DNA from: Microcoleus vaginatus WJT46-NPBG5
GTDB lineage: Bacteria; Cyanobacteriota; Cyanobacteriia; Cyanobacteriales; Oscillatoriaceae
Length of the DNA: 64,000 nucleotides
Assembly: GCA_019359355.1 (NCBI GenBank)
Contig: JAHHHM010000025.1
Span: forward strand, 1-64,000
Direction of reading: 5' to 3'
Shown here: positions 45,860 to 55,900 of the stretch, in pieces
Layout: each line of letters starts with the position of its first letter
How positions within the stretch are numbered: position 1 is the first letter of the stretch
The notes under the pieces: generated by a model
Told to the model about the DNA's origin: nothing
What the model saw: only the letters and a program-made list of their open reading frames with translations
The model's database searches: none
Program-made: the position numbers and the translations under genes

Positions 45860-48091
45860 CTACGGTCTCTCAATCGGAATTAAGGAATTCTCCGGTACAT
45901 AATCGCAAAAATGACCGGCATCCGAAAGCATTAAAACCAATCGCAGTGACCAATCAGGATTCATGGGCAAATCGGCCCACGGAATCGCGATTTCTAAACA
46001 CTTATCTAAAGCCACCTGAGCACGACCGGCACGAGGATGCCACTTATGGTGTTCACCGGCTTCTTGAAACCAAGAGGTTTGCGTCACCAAATTAATCCCT
46101 AAATGATGGTGAAAGCTATAATTCACCGGCGCTTTATCTGGGAGACTTGCCAGTGGAGCAGGACTGTTGTGCATCGTGCGATCCGGATAGTACCATAGCA
46201 AATTCAGCTCTGAAGGACAGTCTTTGCCCGGTTGCGTGCCACTTTTGAAATCTAGCCGCAGATAGAAATTCAAGTGATCCACCCCATACCACAGCCGCTG
46301 AACCGCTGAACTGCGGTGCATCGTTCCCCGCGCACCCCCGATATCAAGCCGGCCTGCTTTATCCCAATCTTGCTCATCCCCCACCCCATCGATAACGGGA
46401 TGAATAAAGCTTTGAGGCCGGTGATCCCCCTGATTTTCGTGGATCTCTACCGCACGCATCAACTCAGTGGGAATCGGCTCATTCAGCGCTTGGTAAATCG
46501 CTGCTAAATGTTCGCGGAATAGCTGGTCAAAAATCGCATCTTGGTTCGAGGAATGGCCTTCTCCAAACCACCAGAACCAGTCAGAACCCTCGGCGGCATA
46601 CAGCGCTTCCCAGGCTTCCGGATTGTTTTCTTCGGTTGCCTCTGGATGATTGGCGAGTACCTGCCGTGCGTGTGTGAGCAAATCCCAAGCCCGATTTTTT
46701 GCGGGATCGCCGATCCACGTTGTAAAGCTGCCATCCACCCAGGAACCGCTATGCAAACGATCTGCCGGCAGTTTTTCCGTCGGGGGGAATTGCTCGATAA
46801 ACTCAGAAACCGTCACCAGTTTCAGATCCGGCGCATCACTCAAGGTTTGATAAAGCTGTTCTAAGAAGGGTTTCCCATCCTGTTGATAGAATTCCCAGCA
46901 ATTTTCCCCATCTAAGGCAATTGTCACCAACCAGGGTTGTTCTAGGCTTGTGCTGTCGCCTGGTTGCCGGTATTTCAGCGTGCGCGAAATGGCTTCCAAA
47001 TGCCCAACCAAATCGGCAGCGGCCCGTTTCGGTTCCATTGCGCTATAAGTAAAGCCGATCAAATCGGAAAGCCGGTGATCTCTAAAGACAATTGCCAGAT
47101 CCCCATGAGGCGTTTCTAAGCGATAAGGCCGGTAAAGTAACTCCGGTTCGCAGACATTCCCCACACCATCGCGGTTGAAAAAGGTCTTGAGGGTACAACC
47201 GAGCACCGCTTCATCCGAGCAAATCCAGTTAAATCCTTGCTTAGCAATATGAGGCAAAATTTGGGGACTGACAGACTGCTCTGAAGGCCATAAGCCGCGT
47301 GGCGCTTGACCGAAGCGGTCGGTATACATATCCCAAGCTTTCTGCAAGTGCCGGGGAATATCTTCTTCCCACTGAAAGCGGTGCTGCGGTAAGGTCATGT
47401 GGGGCACCGCCACCCGACCGGCATCTGTATCCGCCAGTAAGGGTAAAATCGGGTGGGTGTAGGGCGTTGTTGTTACCTCCAACTGACCGGCTTGTTGCAT
47501 CTGCCGGTGTTGCGGGACGATGCGGCGGAGAATGTCTCGCTGTTTGGAATAAATTCGCTGCCGGTCACTTAAGGTAAAGTTCTTCCCTTGCTCTAACCAC
47601 TGCGCGATTTCTGGATCATCCCAAAATAGGGGATCAATCCACGCTAAGTTATGCCAAGCAAGTAAGTCGCTATAGTCTTGCCCGTTCCAATTGTCCAAGC
47701 ACCACGGCCAGCCCTTGTCTTGTCGTTGATGGTACAGTTCGGCGTAGCGGGGGTGGGGATCAATTAAGGTGTGGTGATTGGCGTCAAAGAAATGCTCAAT
47801 GATGAATTGCTTTTGCTCGCTGTTGAGCTGTTCTGTTGGAGTCAGCGCTGCTGTCAGGTAAGGGTCAAGCGCGGTGCCGTCGATGTAATCCTCTAGCTGC
47901 AAAATCAAGGAGGGAACCAGGTTCACCGTTTGATGCAGTTTGGGATAGCGCTCTAGCAATAATACGAGATCCAGGTAATCTTTTGTCCCGTGCAGCCGTA
48001 CCCAAGGCAGCCGGTATTGACCGTTGCTGCGATTTTTGTAGAGCGGCTGATGTTGATGCCAGATAAACGCAATGTAGAGGGGATGGGGCAT
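45860..48091 (-). CDS. Glycoside hydrolase family 57 protein
   Basis: A 743-residue GH57 enzyme acting on alpha-glucans such as glycogen (amylase, branching or transferase activities occur in the family). Conserved regions are IAFIWHQHQPLYK at the start, TVNLVPSLILQLEDY, the nucleophile region GLWPSEQSVSP (Glu at about 271) and the acid/base region IALDGENCWEFY (Asp at about 394). The C-terminal part (about 560-743) is a beta-rich domain of the type often fused to GH57 amylopullulanase-like proteins. There is no signal peptide, so it works in the cytosol. The exact reaction cannot be set from sequence. It follows nfu on the same strand. Confidence 0.9.
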   Translation of the reverse strand: MPHPLYIAFIWHQHQPLYKNRSNGQYRLPWVRLHGTKDYLDLVLLLERYPKLHQTVNLVPSLILQLEDYIDGTALDPYLTAALTPTEQLNSEQKQFIIEHFFDANHHTLIDPHPRYAELYHQRQDKGWPWCLDNWNGQDYSDLLAWHNLAWIDPLFWDDPEIAQWLEQGKNFTLSDRQRIYSKQRDILRRIVPQHRQMQQAGQLEVTTTPYTHPILPLLADTDAGRVAVPHMTLPQHRFQWEEDIPRHLQKAWDMYTDRFGQAPRGLWPSEQSVSPQILPHIAKQGFNWICSDEAVLGCTLKTFFNRDGVGNVCEPELLYRPYRLETPHGDLAIVFRDHRLSDLIGFTYSAMEPKRAAADLVGHLEAISRTLKYRQPGDSTSLEQPWLVTIALDGENCWEFYQQDGKPFLEQLYQTLSDAPDLKLVTVSEFIEQFPPTEKLPADRLHSGSWVDGSFTTWIGDPAKNRAWDLLTHARQVLANHPEATEENNPEAWEALYAAEGSDWFWWFGEGHSSNQDAIFDQLFREHLAAIYQALNEPIPTELMRAVEIHENQGDHRPQSFIHPVIDGVGDEQDWDKAGRLDIGGARGTMHRSSAVQRLWYGVDHLNFYLRLDFKSGTQPGKDCPSELNLLWYYPDRTMHNSPAPLASLPDKAPVNYSFHHHLGINLVTQTSWFQEAGEHHKWHPRAGRAQVALDKCLEIAIPWADLPMNPDWSLRLVLMLSDAGHFCDYVPENSLIPIERP

Positions 48092-48103
48092 AGGTTTCAG
48101 CTT

Positions 48104-48140
48104 AAAAACAAACAGGGAAAAGCTTTTACCTCTCCCTGTT
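48104..48140 (-). terminator. Terminator of nfu
   Basis: AACAGGGA (48111-48118) and TCCCTGTT (48133-48140) form a perfect 8-bp stem with a 14-base loop. On the minus strand a TTTTT run follows at 48108-48104, giving an intrinsic terminator for nfu just before the GH57 start. Confidence 0.65.
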
Positions 48141-48224
48141 CAATGTATCAGTTTTCAGCTGTCAGTTATCTTTTATGGCTTGTCATTTGTCGTTTGCTGT
48201 TGACGAATGAGTGATGAGCGATAA

Positions 48225-48464
48225 CTAGATCACTTGCTCGACTTCGGCAATTTCTGGGATCATTTCACGCAATTTCCGCTCAATGCCCATTCTCAGGGTC
48301 ATTGTAGAGCTAGGACAGGAACCGCAGGCTCCTTGCAAGCGCAGTTTGACAATCGGCCCTTCTAATTCAACTAGCTCAACGTTGCCACCATCAGCCATCA
48401 GGTAGGGACGCAGTTCATCCAAAACAGTTTCAACGTTATCTGGTGTTAGTGCCAGTGTAGACAT
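48225..48464 (-). CDS. nfu: NifU C-terminal-like iron-sulfur scaffold protein
   Basis: A 79-residue single-domain Nfu protein. It has [19 protein letters not shown] and the cluster-binding CxxC, C47 and C50 in [12 protein letters not shown]. In cyanobacteria this short Nfu carries [4Fe-4S] or [2Fe-2S] clusters to targets including photosystem I; that role is known for the family. AAGGAGA lies a few bases before the ATG on the minus strand. It lies between DUF3386 and the GH57 gene and has its own terminator. Confidence 0.95.
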   Translation of the reverse strand: MSTLALTPDNVETVLDELRPYLMADGGNVELVELEGPIVKLRLQGACGSCPSSTMTLRMGIERKLREMIPEIAEVEQVI

Positions 48465-48543
48465 GGTTCTCCTTGCAAAATCTTGCTCTATTGGTCATTT
48501 TACCTTTGTTCTCCCAACGTGGGCGTAGGAAGAGTAAGAGGGC

Positions 48544-48581
48544 GAAGCAAGCGCAACCGCAACTATCTGCGCTCTTGCTTC
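48544..48581. terminator. Hairpin between the DUF3386 gene and nfu
   Basis: GAAGCAAG (48544-48551) pairs with CTTGCTTC (48574-48581), with further CGC/GCG pairing inside the loop. There is no T run, so the terminator role is uncertain. Confidence 0.35.
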
Positions 48582-48600
48582 CCCCCTAGGAAGATTTGGA

Positions 48601-49251
48601 TTAAACGGCTGCCGGTTCGAGCAGTTTCACGTTCGAGAAGTTGAACTCGGTGGTCGTTACTTGGCCATTTTCTTTGGAATGAATCACCTGACGAGTCATG
48701 ACATAGTAATTGCCAATTTTCTCGTAGGAGTCTTCAAATTGCAGTTCTTTGATGGTGTCATTCGTTTGCGGGTTCCGGAAAATGGCATCATACCGGCTTG
48801 CGGCGTAGCCTTCCCCAGTATCCAAGCTTTCGTGGGTGTCGATGGTGAACGCCATCCGTCCCATGACTCGGCTGACTTGGCAAATTTCGGTGCCTCGGAT
48901 CTTGTAATTCGATCCCATTGAGTCGCCTTTGACTAAAATTTCGAGTGCGCCGGTGTTGTCAGCTTCACCGGCACTAAAGGTGTTTTTTCCGTGAGATTGC
49001 TCGAAATTACTGCGTTTGCGGTGGGTGACGATGTCGCGCAGTTGGGTGTAGACGCTTTGTTTCACCTCGTCGTCTTCAATGCCGGTTACTTCGACACTCA
49101 TATCAGGCTTGATGGCAATCTTGCCGTGATAAACTTCATCACCCTGCTTGAGTACGATATCAGCCGTGTAGCCAGGAAAGTTCCCATCCCAGGTGTAGCG
49201 GTTTTCGTAAGCAGCTCGAAATAGCTCACGAGCATTCGTTTGCTCGGTCAT
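48601..49251 (-). CDS. DUF3386 domain protein
   Basis: A 216-residue soluble protein that matches the DUF3386 family of cyanobacteria and plants as I recall it. It opens with ARELFRAAYENRYTWDGNFPGY, followed by alternating beta strands (VLKQGDEVYHGKIAIKPDM, YASRYDAIFRN) and ends with TTTEFNFSNVKLLEP. There is no signal peptide, membrane segment or catalytic motif that I can see. The function is unknown. AGAGGAA precedes the ATG. It is upstream of nfu on the same strand, 136 bases away. Confidence 0.8.
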   Translation of the reverse strand: MTEQTNARELFRAAYENRYTWDGNFPGYTADIVLKQGDEVYHGKIAIKPDMSVEVTGIEDDEVKQSVYTQLRDIVTHRKRSNFEQSHGKNTFSAGEADNTGALEILVKGDSMGSNYKIRGTEICQVSRVMGRMAFTIDTHESLDTGEGYAASRYDAIFRNPQTNDTIKELQFEDSYEKIGNYYVMTRQVIHSKENGQVTTTEFNFSNVKLLEPAAV

Positions 49252-49917
49252 AAAATTCCTCTGTGTATCAACACTTACCAGTTTGACATCTTCCCCACCC
49301 AGGCGTACTGGCTAAGGGTGTGGATTCCCATCCTCGCTGATAGGGTTTCCTGCCTCTATGGTCGCTATTGCGTCTAAAAAGTCAAGTCATTAATAACTAA
49401 CAGTCAAATTATCTAACTCTCGCTTTATAGGTACTATCGGTGAGGTCAGGAAAAAATTACCATAAAAATCGTTTAGCAAAATTTTAGTAAAAGCTTCCTA
49501 GTCGCTGTTTAATTTTTGCTATTATCCAAGTATAAGTAGCTTTTTTATTTTGTAAAAATTAGTGTTATTTGCTACATTTTCTATGTTTACTATATGTTTC
49601 TTTGAAATATAAAGGTTCATCGTCGAATTAGGGGAAAACAACAATTACACTCCCATTAAAATTTTATCCTTCCAAAGGAGTAATATTCACCTTTGGTTTC
49701 TGCAAGAAACTTTGGTAAATTCACGAAATCGTGTTGCAGCTTTATAGAGAAGTTAATTATACTGGTTTTGATCAGCTTTTCTTTAAGTAACAGAATCTGG
49801 GAGGGATGAAGAAAGCTATAAAGTTGAGTTTGCCGGCTTCTAAGCTTTATATGCCTATCTCCAGAGCACCCTTCCATAGACTTTGATCCCTGATTAATAC
49901 TCTTTAAAAAAAATAAA
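49252..49917. other. Spacer upstream of the ethylene-receptor-like kinase
   Basis: 666 AT-rich bases between divergent genes. They must hold both promoters, but no -35/-10 pair stands out. No RNA gene, repeat or coding frame is convincing. Confidence 0.5.
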
Positions 49918-52900
49918 ATGCTGGAATTTTTCAAAAACCTTTTCGCTTGGCAACCATTTCTACCCCACGGACATTGCTATCTCTGGAAGCCAGGATTGGT
50001 GGAGCTTCATATTGTTTCCGACTCGATTATCGCCCTATCCTATTATTCAATCCTCATCACCCTGTTCTATTTTGTTCGTAAGCGACAAGATTTACCCTAC
50101 TCCTGGATGTTTCTGCTATTTAGCGCCTTCATCGTAGCTTGTGGCACCACTCACCTGATGGAGATTTGGACGCTTTGGTATCCCACCTATTGGCTGAGTG
50201 GATGCCTCAAAGCCATCACCGCCTTCGTTTCTTTCTTAACGGCTGTGGAGATGCTGCAATTGGTGCCCAAAGCGCTTGCTTTCCCTAGTCCCGCACAGTT
50301 GGAAGCAACGAACCAAAAACTGGAGCGTGAAATTAGCGAACGCAAGTTAGCAGAAGCAGCTCTGAAACAGGCTGGCGACGAGTTAGAAATTAAGGTAAAA
50401 GAACGCACGGCGCAACTGGCAACAGCTAATCAGGAGTTGCGGCAAGAGATTAGTGATCGCAAACAAACACAATTTGCCCTGCAAGCGTCGGAAGGCAGAC
50501 TGAAAGAAGTGCTTGATAACACAGGCGCTTTCATTTCTTCTGGACGTATCCATCCGGAAAAACCTTGGGAATATGACTACTATTCTCCTAATGGCGAGAA
50601 CATTTTTGGCTACAAGGGAGAAGAATTTGCTGCCGATCCGAGTCTGTGGTTTTCTCGAATTCATGCCCAAGATATTGAGACAATCATTCTGCCGGCGATG
50701 GAAGATTTGTATGCTGAACGCCAAGTAACTGTAGAATATCGATTTCGCCATAAAAATGGCAGTTGGCGCTGGTTATATAACACGTTGGTTGCCAAAAAAT
50801 ACGAATCTGAGGACTACTGGTTTCTCACCGGCATCGCTATTGACATCACTAAACGCAAACAAGCAGAAACAGCATTGCAGGAAAGCGAACAGCGCTTTGC
50901 AGCATTAGCGAAAACCGCGCCGGTTGGAATATTCCGCACCGATATTCAAGGTAATTGCGTGTACGGCAACGAACGCTGTTTTGACATGATTGGACTTGGC
51001 CCAAAGGAATGCATAGGAGCCGGCTGGACGACAGCGATACATCCGGATGATTGCGATAGCACTCTAGCCGCGTGGTTGAGTTTTGTGAAACAGGGCATTC
51101 CCTATTACTGGGAACACCGCTTTCAGCGACCGAATGGTAGCATTATCTGGGTGTTAGGACAGGCGATTGCTGAAAAAGATGCCGAGGGAAATATCATCGG
51201 TTACATCGGCACGGTTACCGAGATTACAGAGCGCAAGCAAGCAGAACAACTTTTAAAAGATTACAATCAAGTTCTCGAATTTCAGGTGCAAGAACGCACG
51301 GCTGAACTTAGCCAAACAAACACTTATTTAGAGCTTGAAATCGAAGAACGTAAGGAAATAGAAGCCAAATTGCGACGCAGCGAAGCCAAACTATCCGCTA
51401 TCTTAGATAATGCAGGGGCTTGTATTTATATCAAGGATTTGAATGGCACGTACATCTACGTCAATCGCTTAACTGAGGAGTTTTTTGGACGGAACGAATC
51501 TGAAATTATTGGAGCGAATGATCGGGATTTCTTTGTAGAAGAGTTAGCTGAAACTTACAAAGAAAATAACGATCAGGTAATAAAAACGGGTGTTGTCCAT
51601 CGTTTTGAGGAAGTCGGGATTGATCGTCAGGGAGAGCTTCATAACTATTTATCTACAAAAGTTCCTCTAAAAAATTCCGATGGCGATATTTATGCCATTT
51701 GTGGAATTTCCACAGATATTACCGAAATCAAAAAGGCAGAAGCAGCACTGCGGCAAAGTGAAGAACGAATGCAGGCACTTTTGAGGGCGATCCCCGATTT
51801 GATGTTTCGGCATCGGGTAGATGGTACTTATCTAGATATCGCGGGAAATGAAAGCTCCTTGCTGCTACCGCGCGAAGCACTCATTGGCAAAAAGATACAA
51901 GATACCCCTATTCCCGAACCCATTAAAACCGGCTTGCTGGAACGTTTTCGGGCAGCAGTGGCAACCGGAACCCTCCAAATTTACGAACACGACCTCGAAA
52001 AACCCGATGGAATGCACAGCTATGAGACGCGCATCATGAAAAGCCGTGCTGATGAGGTCGTGTGTCTCGTTCGCGATATTACCGAACGCAAGCGCTCACA
52101 AGCCGCCCTAGAAGAGAGCGAAGAACGCTACCGGACTGTAATTGCAGCGATGGCAGAGGGGATTGTCTTGCAAGATGCCGATGGTGCGATTCAAACTTGT
52201 AATCTCAGCGCCAAACGCATTTTGGGTTTGTCGCGTAAGCAAATGATGGGACGAACTTCCCTCGATCCCGGTTGGCGAGCGATTCGCGAAGATGGTTCAC
52301 CTTTCCCTGGCGAGGAACACCCGGCAATGGTGACGCTGCGAACCGGCACAGCTTGCTCTAACGTGGTGATGGGAGTTCACAAACCGGATGAGAGTTTTAC
52401 TTGGATTTCGATTAATTCTCGACCTTTATTTCGAGCCGGCGAAACGGTTCCCTATGCAGTGGTTGCCTCATTTGCAGATATTACCGCTCGCAAGCAGGCA
52501 GAAGAGGCACTGCGGCAAAGCGAAGCGCGTTATCTCGCGATTCTTCAAGATCAAACGGAACTGATCGCTCGCGCCTTGTTAGATGGAACCTTAACGTTTG
52601 TCAACGAAGCTTTCTGTCGATTCTCTGGCAAGACGCGGGAAGAACTCATCGGTTCTCGCTACGAACCTAACGTGTTTGAGGAAGACCGGGAAAATGTAAC
52701 AAGACTGATTAAGACACTTAGCGTCGATAATCCAGTCGTTGTTATCGAAAATCGGGTCATTGCGAAGGGAGAAGAGGTACGTTGGACGCAATGGATTAAT
52801 CGAGGAATATTCGACGAAGAGGGCCGGATGGTGGAGTTTCAAGGCGTTGGACGAGATATCACTGAACGCAAGGAAATTGAAGAAGTGCTTCGGGAAAGCG

Positions 52901-55900
52901 AAGCGATGCTATCAAACATTTTTGATAACGCCGGCGCTTATATTTACATGAAAGACTTAAATAGCCGGTACACCTACGTTAACCGTCCCATCTTGGAATT
53001 ATTTGACTGTAGCAAAGAAGAAATTATTGGCGCAGATAATTTCAAGTTTTTTGAGGCAGAAACCGCTCAACGCTTACGAGAAAGTGATTTGCAGGTTATT
53101 GAGAGCGGTGAGGTATCGCAATCCCAGCAAGTCACTACTGTGAAACACTCTGGGGAGGTGCATTACTATTGGGCGGTGAAAGTTCCCCTAAAACGCGCTG
53201 ATGGGAGTATTTACGCCCTTTGTGGGATTTCAACCGATATTACCGAACTGAAACGAACAGAAGAAGCGCTGCGGCACAGTGAATCAACGCTTCGCAGTTT
53301 CTTTGACAGCGGTTCGATGTTGATGGGCATTGTTGAGCTGTATGAGGATGATATTTTACATCTTTCCGATAACCTAACAGCAGCGCGGTTCTTCGGGACG
53401 ACGCCAGAACAGATGAAAAATCGGTTCGCAACTGACATAGGCGTGCCGGCAGCAAACCTACAACAGTGGCTCGATCACTACCGAGAAGCTTTACACACTC
53501 AAGCTGCCGTGCACTTTGAATATATTCACGAGGCTCCATCTGGGCAAAAATGGCTCTCTGCAAGCGTTTGCCCGATTGGAACCGGCCCTAACGGTTATCC
53601 GAGATTGTCGTACATTGTTGAGGACATCAGTGAGCGCAAATGGGCAGAAGAGGCACTGCAGTTAAGCGAAAGCCGGCTCAAACATCTAACGGCTAGCATT
53701 CCCGGAACCCTTTACTCCTATGGGCATTATCCCGATGGTTCAGGCAAGTTTGAATATCTCAGTCTCGGTTGCCAAGAAATGTTTGAGGCCGAGCCGGCAC
53801 GGGTAATCGAGGATGAAAATGTCCTTTTGAACCAAATTTCCCCCTATGACCGGCCCAAACATGAAGAGGCAGTTGCTCACGCCGTTCAAAACGTACTACC
53901 GTTTACTTCCCAATGGCACAATCTTGCCCCTTCTGGAAAACAAACCTGGCTGCGCGTCCAAGCTCAACCGGAATGTCGTGAAGATGGCTCTATAGTTTGG
54001 CATGGGGTGATATTAGATATCACAGATCGTAAACAAGTAGAAGAAAAGCTCAAACAGGCAGAGCATAAATATCGCACCTTAATTGAACAAATTCCAGGAG
54101 TTGTTTATATTTCTCCGATTGCAGCAACGACTGAGCAAGCTTATATCAGCCCTCAACTGCAACAATTATTAGAGATTTCTCCCGAAGAATGGTCTCCTGG
54201 GTTTTTTAATACTTGGGCTGAGTATGTGTATCCAGAAGATCATGAGCGCGTTTTGCAAGCCGTAAACACTGCGATTTCGACGGGAAAACCCTTGAGTGTT
54301 GAATATCGCATGATAACTCGCAGTGGCAAAATGATCTGGATTAGAGATCGTGCCCATCTTGTTTCCTCTGCCGGCGGACAGACTGAAGTGCTTCAAGGTT
54401 TAGCTTTCGATATTAGCGACCGCAAGCAAATGGAGCAAGCCTTGCAAGAAAGCAACGAACGATTTCAGCTAGCCGCATCAGCCGTTAAAGGATTTATCTA
54501 CGACTGGGATCTCAAACAGAATATTGTTCTCAGAACACAGGGATTATTTGAAGCTGTTGGATATCACCCCGAAGAAGCCGAAGCTAAAGTTGATTGGTGG
54601 AAGGAACAGGTTCACCCAGAAGATTTAGCCAACATTTCCCAGCAGTTATCCGAAGCATTTGGCAGTGAAACTCAAAATAACTACGTGCTGGAATACCGGC
54701 TTCGTCATCGAGATGGTCACTATGTTTACCTATCAGATTATGGAACCATCGCTAGAGATCCCGACGGAAAAGCCATTCGAGCAGTCGGTCACGCAATAGA
54801 TGTTAGTGATCGCCGAGAGGCAGAAGCCGCCTTGCAAAAAGCACTCCAAGCCGCCCAAGCCGCATCCATTGCTAAAAGCCGCTTTCTGTCTAACATGAGC
54901 CATGAACTGCGTACCCCTCTTAACGCCATTCTTGGTTTTAGTCAGGTGATGGTTCGCAGCAATTCTGTTTCCGTTGAACACAAAGAGCACTTACAAATCA
55001 TCAATCGCAGTGGCGAACATTTGCTCAGTTTAATTAACGATATTCTGTCAATGGCTAAAATTGAAGCCGGTCAGACTAAGCTGAATGGAACTCGCTTTGA
55101 TTTGTACCGGCTACTTGATGATTTAGAACAGATGCTTAAACTCAAGGCGACTTCTAAAGGGTTACAGCTAGTCTTTGAACGAGCATCTGATATTCCTCAA
55201 TACGTGCAAACCGATGAAAATAAGTTGCGTCAAGTTTTAATTAACCTGCTAGGAAATGCGGTTAAATTTACTGTAGCAGGTTATGTTGCATTGCGGGTGA
55301 AAAGAGGTAAGGGCCTAGAACAGCCTCATTCCCAAAACCAAAACTCCCAAACTTGTTTATTATTTGAAATTGAGGATACCGGAGCTGGTATTGCATCCGA
55401 TGAAATAGGCACTTTATTTAACCCCTTTGTCCAAACAGAAACGGGTCGGAAATCAATGCAGGGAACGGGGTTGGGTTTACCCATTAGCCGGCAGTTTGTC
55501 CAGATGATGGGGGGAATTATTACAGTTCGTAGTCAAGTTGCTAAAGGAACAATTTTTACCTTTGATGTTTTTGTGAACGAGGTTGCTGGGGCTGATGAAA
55601 AAAGTTTATCGAGTCGTCAGCGGGTAATTGGATTAGCGCCTAATCAGCAAGTTTACCGTATGCTAGTAGTTGAGGATGTGGAAGAGAACCGTCAGCTGCT
55701 ATTAAAATTGCTTGAACCTTTAGGATTTCAAGTGCGAGAAGCGGTTAACGGTGAAGAAGCTATTGCGCTGTGGTTAACCTGGAAACCGCATCTGATCTGG
55801 ATGGATATGCGGATGCCTGTTATGGACGGCTACGAAGCGACGAGAGAGATTAAAGCTTTGGAACAGAAAAGTGCGGGGTTACAAGAGAATAATAGCTCAA

